Below, one piece after another: positions 47,612 to 58,382 of a DNA stretch of 64,000 bases. The translations under genes were made by a program, and so were the position numbers. Each line of letters opens with the position of its first letter. The first letter of the stretch is position 1. Below the pieces are notes generated by a model. The model saw nothing but the letters and a program-made list of their open reading frames with translations. It made no database searches and was not told the origin of the DNA. Source of the stretch: Arenicellales bacterium (GTDB lineage: Bacteria > Pseudomonadota > Gammaproteobacteria > Arenicellales > JAJDZL01). The stretch spans positions 3,534,001 through 3,598,000 of the forward strand of contig OY282380.1 of NCBI GenBank assembly GCA_958295885.1, given 5' to 3'.

Positions 47612-47809
47612 TTAGGCGTACGGAAGCATTCGGCGAACTTTGGCTTTATCGGATGCATTAACCAATGTCTCTTTCCGAAGCTTGCGTTTACGTTTGGGGT
47701 TCTTCTTGGTCAGAATATGCGCTGCATGAGAATGCCCGCGTTTAAACTTACCGGACGCAGTCTTTTTGAAACGCTTCGCCGCACCTTTGTTGGTTTTCAT
47801 TTTTGGCAT
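47612..47809 (-). CDS. rpmI: 50S ribosomal protein L35
   Basis: A 65-residue, strongly basic ribosomal protein starting [20 protein letters not shown], with the conserved [15 protein letters not shown]. It lies 32 bases after infC. In relatives, L20 binding upstream of rpmI controls this pair; no attempt was made to fold the site here. Confidence 0.96.
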   Translation of the reverse strand: MPKMKTNKGAAKRFKKTASGKFKRGHSHAAHILTKKNPKRKRKLRKETLVNASDKAKVRRMLPYA

Positions 47810-47841
47810 AATTTTTTCTCGCCTGTTTCGTTTGATCTGGG

Positions 47842-48357
47842 CTACGATTTTATGGGTGCGAGCAACATGACCATCTGCCGCCCTTCCATGGACGGGTGCT
47901 GCTCTACAAATGCGATTTCAGACAGGTCACGTTCGACCCTCTGCAGTACTTCCAGTCCAAGATCCTGGTGACTCATCTCTCGTCCTCTGAACCGCAACGT
48001 AACTTTCGTTTTATTTCCATTGTTTAGAAATTTCTCCAATCGATTTAATTTCACATCGTAGTCACCGACATCGGTACTGGGGCGAAATTTGATCTCCTTG
48101 ATGACCGTATGTTTTTGTTTTCGTTTCGCGTCATGCCGTTTCTTGCTCGCCGCGTATCGAAACTTGCCATAGTCTAGAATTCGGCAGACCGGGGGCTTTG
48201 CCTTGGGTTCAACCTCCACTAGATCAAGCTCGCGGTTCCGCGCGTACGCCAGCGCTTCATCAAGTGAAACTATTCCAACCTGTTTTCCTTTCTGGTCGAT
48301 TAAGCGTACGGTGCCAGCCTGAATCCGATTATTGACTCGATGTTTCCTTTGAGTAAT
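47842..48357 (-). CDS. infC: Translation initiation factor IF-3 with ATT start codon
   Basis: IF-3 keeps ribosomal subunits apart and rejects wrong initiation complexes. From ATT at 48355-48357 the protein is 171 residues: N-terminal domain ([20 protein letters not shown], then [20 protein letters not shown]), a basic linker, and the C-terminal domain ending LLAPIKS. The ATT lies downstream of AAGGAG with normal spacing and 5 bases after the thrS stop. No ATG, GTG or TTG exists at a suitable position; the first GTG would delete the N-terminal domain. A non-AUG start is the classical feature by which IF-3 limits its own synthesis in E. coli, so the same autoregulation is inferred. Confidence 0.95.
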   Translation of the reverse strand: MTQRKHRVNNRIQAGTVRLIDQKGKQVGIVSLDEALAYARNRELDLVEVEPKAKPPVCRILDYGKFRYAASKKRHDAKRKQKHTVIKEIKFRPSTDVGDYDVKLNRLEKFLNNGNKTKVTLRFRGREMSHQDLGLEVLQRVERDLSEIAFVEQHPSMEGRQMVMLLAPIKS

Positions 48358-48362
48358 CGTAA

Positions 48363-50288
48363 CTAACTCTCCTTTTTCCTGTTAATTTTACGCCCCTGGT
48401 CCTGTTTGACCAAAGCAACAAAATCGTCAATGTAAAACGATCCTAAATTTTCACCTGCCTGAGTTCGAACAGACACTGTTTCGTTTTCCACTTCGCGGTT
48501 TCCGACGATCAGCAGATACGGAATTTTCAGCAGCGTCTGCTCTCTAACTTTAAATCCGATCTTTTCATTGCGCAAATCGTGCGTCGCACGAATGCCAGAA
48601 GACCGGAGCAGTCTACATATTTTAATCGAATAGTCGTACTGAACTTCAGAAATATTCATCACGACCGCCTGCACAGGCGCCAGCCAGACCGGAAATTTTC
48701 CCGCGTGTTCCTCAATCAAGATTCCGATAAATCTTTCCAGCGAACCTAAAATTGCGCGATGAATCATTACTGGAGTGTGCTTTTTTCCATCGGAAGCAAC
48801 GTATTGAGCACCGAGACGGCCCGGCATGGAAAAATCAAGCTGAATGGTTCCACACTGCCATTTTCGACCAATGCAGTCCTGCAGAACAAAATCAATTTTT
48901 GGGCCGTAAAATGCGCCGTCACCTTCATATACGGTGTAGTTCATGCCGCGTTCGTTCAGCACTGCCTCAAGCGCGAGTTCCGCCCGGTCCCAAAGCTCAT
49001 CACTCCCTACCCTTTTCGGAGGCCTGGTGGACAGACCAACCGAAATGTCCTTAAATCCAAAGTCGGAATAGACTCTCATTGCAATTTCGATCAAGACTTC
49101 AATTTCAGACTGAATCTGATCTTCCGTGCAGAAAACATGTGCGTCATCCTGAGTGAATCTGCGAACGCGCAGCAATCCATGAAGCGTGCCCGACGGTTCG
49201 TAGCGATGCACGGCACCGAATTCTGAAATCCGTAGCGGGAGGTTTCGGTAACTGCGCAGCTGCTGATTGAACAGCTGCACATGTCCTGGACAATTCATTG
49301 GTTTGAGTGCGTAGGAACGTTTCTCGATCTGCGTGGTAAACATGTTTTCTTTAAATGTTTCCCAATGACCGGATTTCTCCCACAAAGAACGATCAATAAG
49401 CTGCGGCGTATGCACTTCGGTGTAGTCGTAACTTTCCAGCAGTTCACGCATGTACGATTCAACCAGTCGAAACAGAACCCAGCCTTTTTCATGCCAGAAT
49501 ACCGATCCAGGCGCTTCATCCTGAAAATGAAACAGATCAATCGCCGCTCCGATTCGTCGATGATCGCGCTTTTTGGCTTCCTCAAGCCTTCTCAGATAAG
49601 CATTCAAATCCGATTTCGTCGCCCAGGCGGTTCCGTAGATTCTCTGCAACATTTCGTTGTTGGAATCACCGCGCCAGTAGGCGCCTGCGACCTTGGTCAG
49701 CTTGAATGCTTTTAGAAACTTGGTGCTGGGCACGTGCGGACCTCGACACAAATCAACAAAATCCGCCTGTCGATAAAGAGAAATGACTTCATCTCGGGGC
49801 AAGTCAGTGATGATCTGCGCCTTGTATTCTTCACCCATGTCCTGAAACATTGCCACTGCGTCATCTCGGTCCACCACTTCGCGGCGGACTGGGAGATTTT
49901 CTTTCGCAATTTTGCGCATGCATTCTTCAATCGCCTTCAGGTCGTCTTCGGTAAATCCCCGATCGAATGCGAAATCGTAATAGAATCCATCCTCGATCAC
50001 AGGACCAATGGTGACTTGAGCATCCGGAAAAATTCGCTTGACGGCCTGCGCAAGCAGATGCGCCGTGGAATGACGGATGATATCCAAACCGTCTTCGTCT
50101 TTCGCGGTTACGAGTTTTAGGTTTCCGTCCTGAGAAAGTTCGCGAGATGTGTCAAGCAATGAACCGTTGAATTCACCTGCGATCGCAACTCTCCGGAGCC
50201 CCGGACCGATGTCCGCGGCAACTCGGTCAATCGTAACGTTTGACGAATATTCCCTGTTGGAACCATCCGGTAATGTAACTGTCAGCAT
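48363..50288 (-). CDS. thrS: Threonyl-tRNA synthetase
   Basis: A 641-residue class II synthetase from the ATG at 50286-50288 ([10 protein letters not shown]). Domains: N-terminal TGS (1-62); editing domain with [16 protein letters not shown] (the HxxxH zinc-like site, near 74) and CRGPHVPST; the catalytic core with [26 protein letters not shown] and [13 protein letters not shown] (zinc ligands Cys, His); and the C-terminal anticodon domain. It heads the thrS-infC-rpmI-rplT-pheST-ihfA cluster. Leader-mediated autoregulation is known in E. coli; a leader could exist in the 160 bases upstream, but I did not establish a structure. Confidence 0.97.
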   Translation of the reverse strand: MLTVTLPDGSNREYSSNVTIDRVAADIGPGLRRVAIAGEFNGSLLDTSRELSQDGNLKLVTAKDEDGLDIIRHSTAHLLAQAVKRIFPDAQVTIGPVIEDGFYYDFAFDRGFTEDDLKAIEECMRKIAKENLPVRREVVDRDDAVAMFQDMGEEYKAQIITDLPRDEVISLYRQADFVDLCRGPHVPSTKFLKAFKLTKVAGAYWRGDSNNEMLQRIYGTAWATKSDLNAYLRRLEEAKKRDHRRIGAAIDLFHFQDEAPGSVFWHEKGWVLFRLVESYMRELLESYDYTEVHTPQLIDRSLWEKSGHWETFKENMFTTQIEKRSYALKPMNCPGHVQLFNQQLRSYRNLPLRISEFGAVHRYEPSGTLHGLLRVRRFTQDDAHVFCTEDQIQSEIEVLIEIAMRVYSDFGFKDISVGLSTRPPKRVGSDELWDRAELALEAVLNERGMNYTVYEGDGAFYGPKIDFVLQDCIGRKWQCGTIQLDFSMPGRLGAQYVASDGKKHTPVMIHRAILGSLERFIGILIEEHAGKFPVWLAPVQAVVMNISEVQYDYSIKICRLLRSSGIRATHDLRNEKIGFKVREQTLLKIPYLLIVGNREVENETVSVRTQAGENLGSFYIDDFVALVKQDQGRKINRKKES

Positions 50289-50366
50289 TTCAAATACAAG
50301 CACTTAAATTAAAAATTGGGAAACTACTGAGAGAGTGAACTATTCGACACCAATGTAGAAAGCTGT

Positions 50367-50397
50367 ATTATACGAACCACTCTAAATTAACTGGCAA
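50367..50397 (-). promoter_or_regulatory. Candidate thrS promoter
   Basis: On the minus strand, TTGCCA and a perfect TATAAT are separated by 19 bases, two more than optimal. The site would start transcription near 50360, about 70 bases before the thrS ATG. The -10 box is good; the -35 assignment is uncertain. Confidence 0.4.
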
Positions 50398-50451
50398 CTT
50401 TATCATTGGATTTCAGACTTTTCGTGATAAAGCCAATGGGTTGGAACTAAT

Positions 50452-51921
50452 ATGGAAGCATTTCAAAACTATATCAACGGGGAGTTCGTCGATGGCGCCG
50501 ATTCTTTTCTGAGCGTGAATCCAGCGACGGGCGAGCACTGGGCGAAAATCCCCGCCTGCAGTTCTAAACAGGTTGACATTGCGGTGCGAGCTGCGCGGCA
50601 GGCGTTCTGCAGCAGAGAATGGACCCGGCTGACTGCTTCGCAGCGAGGCAGGCTGCTGTTCAGAATCGCAGATCTGATTGAACGGTACGCTGCTCGATTT
50701 GCTGAATTGGACACGCTGGATTCCGGCAAGACTTTACGTGAAACTTCAGCACAATCGACCTATATCGCTGAATACTATCGTTATTTTGCGGGATTGGCAG
50801 ACAAGATTGAAGGAGCCTACCTTCCGATCGATCACCCTGACTCCGCGGTTTGGCTGCGACGCGAACCTAAAGGAGTGGCAGCTGCCATCGTTCCATGGAA
50901 CAGTCCGCTGTTTCTGTCAGCAGTCAAACTTGGACCGGCGCTGGCAGCGGGCTGCACCGCAGTTCTCAAGGCTTCGGAAGACGCACCTGCGCCGATGCTG
51001 GAATTTGCTAAACTGATCGAAGAAGCTGAGATTCAGCCAGGCGTTGTCAACATCATCTGCGGATTTGGAGATGACTGCGGCAAACCGCTTTCTTCTCATC
51101 CGGACGTTGATCACATTGCTTTCACCGGCGGACCTGAAACGGCAAGACACGTCGTACGAAACTCCGCGAACAGCCTTGCCAGCACCTCGCTTGAACTCGG
51201 TGGCAAGTCCCCTTTTGTCGTGTTTGACGACTGTGACTTGGAAAGTGCCGTCAACGCACAGATCGCGGCAGTATTTCTAACGGGCGGGCAAAGCTGCATT
51301 GCGGGTTCAAGACTCATTGTAGCTCGGAAGCTCAAAGACAAGTTTCTGGAGCAGCTGAAGAAAAAAGCGCAGGATATTGTGATTGGCGACCCGCTTGACT
51401 TGAAAACAGATATGGGACCTCTTTGCACTGACCGGCAAAGACAGTTTATCGCTCGAACTGTTTCTGAATCAGTCGCAGCGGGCGCAGAGCTGATTTGCGG
51501 CGGGGATATCATTGATCGGCCCGGATATTACTTTGAGCCCACAATTTTAGACTGCTCAAACCATGTGAGCGCGCCGAGCGTCCGTCTTGAACTGTTCGGC
51601 CCCGTTTTGTCGGTTTTGGAATTCGACGAAGAAGATGAAGCTTTGGAGCTGGCAAATCAAACTCCCTATGGATTGGCCGCCGGGGTTTTTACGACAAACT
51701 TATCCCGGGCGCATCGCATGTCCTCTAAGATCAAGGCGGGAGTGGTCTGGGTCAATACCTACCGAAACGTGTCGCCCATGGTTCCCTTTGGAGGATTCGG
51801 CTGGTCCGGTCATGGACGGGAAGGAGGCATTGAATCGGTGCTCGCCTACATGTCCACGAAGTCAGTTTGGCTCAATACATCGGACAAAGCGTTTGCAAAC
51901 CCTTTCGAAAAGCACGGATAG
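50452..51921 (+). CDS. NAD(P)-dependent aldehyde dehydrogenase
   Basis: A 489-residue cytoplasmic aldehyde dehydrogenase of the large ALDH superfamily, oxidising an aldehyde to the acid. IVPWNSPLFLS near 145 is the cofactor-binding motif, catalytic Glu lies in LELGGKSPFVV near 250, and the nucleophile Cys in GGQSCIAGSR near 285. The C-terminal FGGFGWSGHGREGG is normal. Substrate is not evident; there is no catabolic gene beside it. It is transcribed divergently from thrS and marks the edge between the core cluster and the accessory region to its right. Confidence 0.88.
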   Translation: MEAFQNYINGEFVDGADSFLSVNPATGEHWAKIPACSSKQVDIAVRAARQAFCSREWTRLTASQRGRLLFRIADLIERYAARFAELDTLDSGKTLRETSAQSTYIAEYYRYFAGLADKIEGAYLPIDHPDSAVWLRREPKGVAAAIVPWNSPLFLSAVKLGPALAAGCTAVLKASEDAPAPMLEFAKLIEEAEIQPGVVNIICGFGDDCGKPLSSHPDVDHIAFTGGPETARHVVRNSANSLASTSLELGGKSPFVVFDDCDLESAVNAQIAAVFLTGGQSCIAGSRLIVARKLKDKFLEQLKKKAQDIVIGDPLDLKTDMGPLCTDRQRQFIARTVSESVAAGAELICGGDIIDRPGYYFEPTILDCSNHVSAPSVRLELFGPVLSVLEFDEEDEALELANQTPYGLAAGVFTTNLSRAHRMSSKIKAGVVWVNTYRNVSPMVPFGGFGWSGHGREGGIESVLAYMSTKSVWLNTSDKAFANPFEKHG

Positions 51922-52143
51922 CGAATTCACTCGGTACCCTCTAGCGGGCTTGTTACGAAAATTAGAAATTGGTGGGCACGGTCGCAATTTGTGCGAAGCT
52001 TGGCGGGTTTTCGTTTTGAAGTAGAATTCTTCCAGACAAAGACGTACGTAAATTGGTCACACACATGATCGTCACTAACCAAACATTCCGTAACAAGACA
52101 AAATATAGGGTTTTCAATCAATTAGCGTTAGATTCATAACTTT

Positions 52144-52733
52144 TCATCTCAAATATGAACCTAATTTAATTCTTGAAAGGGCTGTACCAATTTCAGCCAT
52201 AGCTTTCTCTTTGTCAGATCTGAGTGACGGCAATTGGAATTCCGATATCCTAATTGTGGGATTGAGTCCGTGACGGGATGGCAATAGATCTCGAAATGTA
52301 TCGAACAGCGCACGCTGAGCTGAACGACCATCTTCAAATGGAAATTCAGATTTTGGCTTCCGGTAACCTGGAGGCCTTTTTTTAGTGCTTTGATAGAATG
52401 TTCATCACACCATGAACGATAGGATTCGATATCAAATCCAAGATACATATCTGCAGGATAGTGAAGCAATGTTTGAAGCCGAAATTCTGTGAAATGTTGC
52501 AGTTCATCAAACTCGATTATGCAGTTGAATTTCGGGAGATATCCGTCAGGTGGTAGTCGACGAGAACCCTTACTTTGCATTGCTTCCGCGTCGCCCCCGA
52601 GGGCACTAAAGATCCTCCACAATTCTTTCTCCGACGGAGTAATTTTGTTCGTCAACCAGTTAAATTTTCGTCTTTCCACCTTGAACTTAAGTTCGTCAAG
52701 CAAATCAAAGAACTTTTTTTCGCGAACACCCAT
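52144..52733 (-). pseudogene. Nuclease-like protein gene with a homopolymer frameshift
   Basis: The N-terminal frame (MGVREKKFFDLLDELKFKVE) carries PDGYLP, CIIEFDELQHFTEFR and TLLHYP. This spacing of Asp and Glu-x-Asp is that of PD-(D/E)XK-like nucleases (DUF7255-type, from memory). At 52377-52383 there is a run of seven T (A on the coding strand). Staying in frame gives a poor tail. Adding one A gives a continuation that looks coding, with FPFEDGRSAQRALFDTF, ISEFQLPSLRSDKEKA and a stop at 52144-52146, about 196 residues in all. It is a frameshifted gene, a sequencing error in the run, or slippage. Confidence 0.65.
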
Positions 52734-52763
52734 ACGTAAAACTCCAGATGGTTGGCGAATAAT

Positions 52764-53720
52764 TCATTCGTTTCGCTTTTTTTTGAAGCATTCTACTTGT
52801 TCCCCAAACACCTTTTGAAATTGTTCAGCTTTCTCTTGCAACCATTTGAAAAAAATTTTCCATTCATCAGTCTTGTAAATTGAACCTGACATTTCGATTT
52901 TTGCACGACTGGCTTTTTTGTCAGGCAATTCCATCCATACAACTTCATATCCAAGTGATTCATGAATTTTGTTTTTACGTTTTTCCAGAAAGAAATACAA
53001 GTCTTTATTGTCTTTAATATAAAACTCTGTTCTTATGACATCATCCTTTGAGCTTAGGGTAAGATCGATATAAGCATATTTAGTTCCAATACTAATAGTG
53101 AACCAGTGTTTCGCAGGCGGATTTGCAAGTTTCAGGGTCGTATTATTTTCCTGTGCGTGATTTTTAAATTCCTGCCAAAACTCCAACTGCCGCGCTTGTA
53201 AGTCGGAATATTGACTATTTTTAATCAACTGTTTGGTAGTTTTAGCCCAATCGTTCGGCTTCGAGATTAATTCAAATTTCGGAGCAAATGGAGAAGCTTC
53301 AATCTGCCAAACTTCTATTTTTATAAGAAAGAAATTCAAATTTTCATCTGTGTACTGATTGAGCCAGTCTATTGCTTTTCGATGCTCGTCCCTAGCCTTT
53401 TTCACAATCCATATAACCATGCTGGCATCAAAACCTGCTGCATAGGTAATAATTTTCCCAAGATGGTCATGGTCCGTAGATTCGAGTTGATTTTCTATCA
53501 CAACTTGTTTATCTGAATTTTCGACTTCGGCAAGAATGTCTACAGAAAATCTCCCGACGGGTGCCTCTGTTCGAATAAGGCTGATGTCAATTCCAATCTC
53601 GTTACCTAAAATCTGCAGGTTATCTGGTTTTGCGAGCCAATTTGTAAAATCTGATGCTTCATTTTTCCATACCTTACGAATGTCAATTTTATTAAGCGGT
53701 GCCAAATTGTAACTAGCCAT
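52764..53720 (-). CDS. DUF4268-family protein, nuclease-like
   Basis: A 318-residue soluble protein from the ATG at 53718-53720 (MASYNLAPLNKIDIRKVW). Residues about 45-110 read VDILAEVENSDKQVVIENQL, then TDHDHLGKIITYAAGFDA: an Asp followed by Glu-x-Gln before a helix, as in PD-(D/E)XK nucleases. The C-terminal half is the DUF4268 domain (FWQEFKNHA... EFYIKDNKDLYFFLE... VVWMELPDKKASRA). Such proteins are common in accessory and defence regions; the activity is not demonstrated. It is followed 30 bases later by the frameshifted nuclease-like gene on the same strand. Confidence 0.75.
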   Translation of the reverse strand: MASYNLAPLNKIDIRKVWKNEASDFTNWLAKPDNLQILGNEIGIDISLIRTEAPVGRFSVDILAEVENSDKQVVIENQLESTDHDHLGKIITYAAGFDASMVIWIVKKARDEHRKAIDWLNQYTDENLNFFLIKIEVWQIEASPFAPKFELISKPNDWAKTTKQLIKNSQYSDLQARQLEFWQEFKNHAQENNTTLKLANPPAKHWFTISIGTKYAYIDLTLSSKDDVIRTEFYIKDNKDLYFFLEKRKNKIHESLGYEVVWMELPDKKASRAKIEMSGSIYKTDEWKIFFKWLQEKAEQFQKVFGEQVECFKKKRNE

Positions 53721-53887
53721 GTTATCGTGAAACTCCTTATCTTTTACTCCTGAAACGACTATAGAGGGTCGTTGTACGACAAAAAGCCTTGTTGGCAAGG
53801 CGGGTCAAAAAAAATGCCAAGTTTCATGCCGTGGATGATCCAAATCCCAATACACAAGGTTCCAGAAAAATTATGCCATATTGATTC

Positions 53888-54229
53888 GTCACCAATAACT
53901 TGAGTTTCGTCAAGTGGAATCGAGGGTTTACCGACTCCAAGAAGACAATGGTGCTGCTGGACCGGTTTACGCATCACTTCGAGATCATTGAGACTGGTGA
54001 TCAAAGCCGGCGTATTAACCATCGCAGTGAGTCCGCATTCAAGGCGGAGGATTGGAACTCGATGGCGGTGTTGCGCAAACGAAGAAACTTCAGTCGGGCT
54101 ACGCCTCTTTGGTTTCTCCATTTGCGAAGATTTAAATTTCTTGATGAAAATAGATTTTCAAGAGACAAATTTAGATCTATAAATTGTGTTTGTGGGAAGG
54201 TTAAATTTGAACTTTATTCAGCGGCTTAG
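53888..54229 (+). pseudogene. IS21-type IstB helper ATPase remnant
   Basis: The plus-strand frame reads VTNNLSFVKWNRGF, then VLLDRFTHHFEIIETGDQS, the C-terminal signature of IstB (family pattern: xxSNLPxxxWxxxF, then LLDRLxHHxxxIxxxGxSxR). The Walker motifs and everything upstream are missing, and the sequence after about 54050 no longer resembles IstB. It is a small scrap of an IS21-family element, showing earlier mobile activity between the DUF4268 gene and the IetS-like gene. Confidence 0.6.
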
Positions 54230-54987
54230 ACCGAAAGTGAGTCGTTTAACAGGAGCGGGAAACCTTTGAATACGAACAATTATCTTGATCCTCGGAACAC
54301 GACTAGCCTGCTTGGCCGAGCCTACGGATAGCACGACGCGAGAGTGATGTTATTATGGGAATCTGTCCGAAAACGTCGAGAATCGTATAGAAAAACCTGG
54401 CCAGGAAATACAAGGAAGCAAGGTTTATTTACAATCAAGACAGCCTATGTGCTCACAATCTAGTTCACCTTGTAACTGGGATTATGAAGCGCTCATCTTG
54501 TGGCTCTACAGTCACTTAAGTCAGTGAAACAAATGAGAATCTGTATTCCAGAATTAATTCGACTTAAGAATAAAGAGTTGAGAATGGAAGAATGTCGCCC
54601 CAATAACTTTTTTGAATTTATCGCTGAAGGACTATAGTAGCCGGACCATTGCGAAAGCAAATTAAGCATCTGAAAAACGAGTCAAAATTCTAAAATCAGT
54701 AATTGAAGGATTACAGGAAACTCGTAATCAGTATATTGAATTGAAAGAAGGATTAAGAATCTAAGGGAATTTCTGCAACAGAATACCTTTCATATCTCAA
54801 TCTGATTAGCCGCTTCGTCAGACACTCGGCACCAGCAATATGAAGGCAACTGACCCGGAATGTGGCAAACCCTAGTACATTACTCTCAGTTCGACAAATG
54901 CTTTTTACGTACTCGCTGTATCAAACAAAGCTAAAGACCCAAAAAAAGTTTACTTCGCCTTAGCAATCCAAAATTTTGAAATTTCGA
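54230..54987. other. Gene-free stretch downstream of the protease pseudogene
   Basis: About 760 bases, A/T-rich, with stops in all frames. I see no gene, RNA or clear repeat. It probably holds more decayed mobile-element sequence adjoining the IstB scrap, but nothing in it can be named. Confidence 0.4.
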
Positions 54988-57477
54988 TTATTGAATTTGA
55001 ACATCAATAGGCATGTTAATTTCGTTTGCGACAGGAGTATAAATATCCGTTTCAATTTCGTCTGTTTTGATGGTGACAATTAATGCGTAACGTGCTTGTT
55101 TGTTCCATCTTTCGAAATTTCGTCTTTCTCTCCACCAACCAATAACCGGATATATTGCTATGTAACTACGTTCCGCTAAGTCGGTGGCTGTACCCCGCCA
55201 CACATCAGAGTGTATAGAACCTAAACTATGTAAATTTTTTCCGAGAGTCCAAATTCCAGATGCAGGCGAAGGCGAAGGCTTGAAAGTTTTCTGAATTCGG
55301 GCTTTTTTGTTGATTCGTTGCTTAAAATCGTTCAAATTCTCCAATGACCGTTTAACGTCAAATCGTAGACCATGCGATGCATACCGAAACTTGTTTTTCC
55401 AACCTCGTTCACCTGGATTGGGTTCGACAAAATAGGAAAGCGTAATTCTCAATACCACTTGAGCTTCCCCTAAATCATACAACACATCGGTTGGCCATGG
55501 AATCTTATGTAAATTCATATCTTTTGTCTTAACGCGCCCCTTTGTATTCTTAAAATACGGTCGAATATCATCTTGAGCAATTAATGTTAGAGAGTTACTT
55601 GTGCTCCAAAGCAGTTCTTCAAGGTCGGGAGTTCCGTATCCACAATACCGTAGTAGTTGTCGTTTTTTTTCTTGAGTATTCAATGGTTGGAAATGTGCCT
55701 TCATTTCCGGAGTCCATCTTGCCGAGTGAACAAGTAATGCGCGGATAGTTTCTGGCCAGTAATCTGGGTAATGAGATTGAAGCAATGCTGCAAGATATGA
55801 GGCTTGCGCTGATGCTGCGCTTGTATCGCCAAACGATATGAGTAACTTGTTAGTGTCAAATTGGTGGCCGGTACTAATCAGCTGCAATGAGTCATCAATG
55901 TAGTCAGCATTAACATAATTGGGATTGACAGCCATATTTCCGCCTTCCATAACAATATCAGGTTTAATAGGCCATGTTTTCTCACCCCATTCCATCGATG
56001 TACAACTAGATGGAGAAAGGTCACCAGATTTTGCAACCGCTTTCCATCCCGGATATTTTTGGGCATCCAAAATCTCTTTCTCGGTGTACGCTCCGACAGT
56101 CAAAGCGTTCCAAGCTTGACCAGGGTCGTGAATAGAATCGGTCATATTGCTATCTGGATGGCGGTGCCTTTCGTTAGGGTCAGTATTACCGGCGCATAAA
56201 ATAATTAATCGCCGTTGGTGATCATCACATCCAGATGAAAGCGCGTCAATAGCGGCAGACCATGATGATGGTCAGCCGCGATCTCTGTTATCACTTGCGG
56301 ACACGGCCATCACGTAGATTCGTTTTCTAAAGGGATCAATTTCAACGCGATGAACACTTTCTTTGGTAATTGCACCGAAAAGAGCTCTATCTGTGTGATA
56401 TCCGGGTGCTGGTGTAATCTTTACAGATTCAAGTCTATGAGATAGCTGGATTGCATTGGAAGATGACAATTTTTCGATTAAATCACCGTATATTGCCAAC
56501 CCAGCCATTGGTGTTCCATGCCCATGTCTATCATCCGTTCCCCAAGCAGAGTTGTAAGTGTGCATATCTGCGGTAGCAGCAACGGATTTTAGTAGAGGGT
56601 GCTTTTCATTAAGCCCAGTATCAAGTAAACAGATCCAAGGCGCATCTTCAGGTGGAATACTTAAGCGTCCCAAGAGATCATCCACCCACTTCGACTGTTC
56701 TGAAGGATTCATCTCAGTAAAGAATTCAGCGGTCACTTTTGGAGCACGCAATTCTGCGATTGCACATAACAAATAAATCGACTCAGCGATTTTTTCTCTA
56801 GTTGCTTTGACAAGCAATACTGATCGATCTAGAAAACGAACTGCTTCATCGCCAACATCAATTTCCAAACGATTAACATTTTCGCGCAGGAATTCTTCAT
56901 AGTCGACCTTGTCGGAGTGACGCAACCAAACTTCCCACCAAATTTCAACATTGGCTTTAGGAAACAGTGAATGTTCATCGGTCCAAAGAGATTTCAATAC
57001 GGACTGTTTAATGGCTGAAACACTTTCAATTAGATTCTTGTTTTTGGGATTTTTTCTGCGTGTATCTTCATCCCTGTATCGTTTGACCTTTTTCAGAAAG
57101 TGAACTAGTTTACCTTCTGGCACAAAAACGGTTGCCATGGTTTTATCGTCTATCTGTTTGATCGAGCAAAATTCTATGCCACTGGGTCGAAATTCAAGAC
57201 TCTCGAAATTCAACTCAAAGCCTGGCTCACTTTCGAAAGAGACGTATATTCCGTTACCTGCATCAAGCCCTAGTGCTTTTTGTTTAGAAATCAGGTTTGA
57301 TTCTTCTTCCTGTATGTCAGCCAGCTGATTTAGTAAATTTTTAGCATGATCTTGGCGATTCCTACTGGGTAGATTGAAATTTGGACCACGCCCGCCAGGT
57401 GGTCGTGTGTACCCTTCACTTTTTGCGGTACCCTTGATATGAATGTGTGGAAGGTGCTCCGTTCTCTCGTCAACCAT
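54988..57477 (-). pseudogene. ietS: Subtilisin-like protease of an IetAS-type system, in-frame TGA
   Basis: One frame of 830 codons encodes an S8-family peptidase: Asp286 in CLLDTGLNEKHPLL, His320 in HGHGTPMAG, the oxyanion Asn in LCAGNTDPN, and Ser553 in GDTSAASAQ. A single TGA at 56272-56274 interrupts it after RDRG; the frame continues in register with PSSWSAAIDALSSGCDD, and the likely ancestral codon is CGA. Everything before and after looks well preserved, so the stop is recent or a read error. N-terminal residues 1-270 are the long accessory region of this family. The gene follows the AAA ATPase by 20 bases, the ietA-ietS pairing known from plasmid incompatibility work and from antiphage screens. 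As written it yields two inactive halves. Confidence 0.82.
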
Positions 57478-57497
57478 ATTAAAGTCGAATTGCTGGT

Positions 57498-58292
57498 TTA
57501 TGAGTGCTTAATATTATTTTGCTCGCTAACGGACTGTTTCAGGTCGTCGTCACTAACAATTTTTTTTCCTTTTATAATTGTGCACTTAATAGCGCTCTCA
57601 CATACTCTGGCTAATTCCCCATAGCTTAGACCACAAGAAGCTTCAGCTAATTCAGTCCAAGGCAATTTTGGTGAAGCGTAGCGTGTCAATCGATTTTTAT
57701 AGAAAGAAGCGATTTCCTCCTTCTCTGGCAGCCGATATTCGATAACGTCATCAAATCGTCGAAATAATGCGCGATCCAAAAGATCTACAAAATTTGTAGC
57801 AGCTATAAGGATGCTATCTGAATTGTCATGCTCAATCATCTGCAGAAAGCTATTTAACACTCTTCTAATTTCCCCAACGTCGTTGCCTAATCCTTTCTGA
57901 GAACCGATACTATCAAACTCGTCGAATAAATAAATTCCTCTGGTATGCTGAATTGCATTGAAAATTGTTCGAAGTTTCGCTGCGGTCTCTCCCATGAATT
58001 TAGTCATCAGACTGTCAATTCGAACTTCAAACAATGGCAGCCCAAGCTCTCCTGATAGAACAGATGCAGTCATTGTCTTGCCTGTGCCGGGCGGGCCAAT
58101 CAGTAACACTTTCGTACGTGGATTAAGACCATGTGACCGAATTAATTGAATTAATGTGTGTTCCTCAATTAGGCGATTGAGGCGTTTTCGGGTGCTGGAT
58201 GAGAGTACCATATCCGTCAGCTTCAAATTAGGATAAGAAACTGACAACAGACTTGATAGTTCACCTTTTGGCTGCGCAAGAGGTATAGGAGA
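57498..58292 (-). pseudogene. ietA: IetA-type AAA ATPase, 3' part (gene split by IS)
   Basis: This segment encodes 264 residues of an AAA ATPase: IPLAQPKGELSSLLSVSYP (linker), Walker A LLIGPPGTGKTMTAS, Walker B IYLFDEFDSIG, sensor AATN and the arginine finger region DRALFRRFDD. It has no start codon: it opens directly at the left end of an IS1634-like element. The first 61 codons lie at 62376-62558. Joining ...KPPAPN to SPIPLAQPKG across one copy of the GTTAGG duplication gives an uninterrupted 325-residue protein. In the IetAS system the ATPase is thought to act with the adjacent protease. Translation from an internal TTG (58247) might still give a fragment with the ATPase core. Confidence 0.85.
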
Positions 58293-58298
58293 GTTAGG
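58293..58298 (+). repeat. Left target-site duplication GTTAGG of the IS1634-like element
   Basis: GTTAGG directly precedes the element end CCCAAGTTCCAG and is repeated at 62376-62381 directly after the other end. Six bases is a plausible duplication size for this family. Removing the element with one copy restores the ietA frame. Confidence 0.88.
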
Positions 58299-58382
58299 CC
58301 CAAGTTCCAGCCGGGATAACTGTATAAGTGCATGATCTGATTAAGAATACCAGAGGATATGAATTCCCGCTACTGGGCAGGA

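Noticed and set aside
53759..54121. Minus-strand open frame near the DUF4268 gene
   Set aside because: It is the antisense of the IstB remnant and shows no family features.
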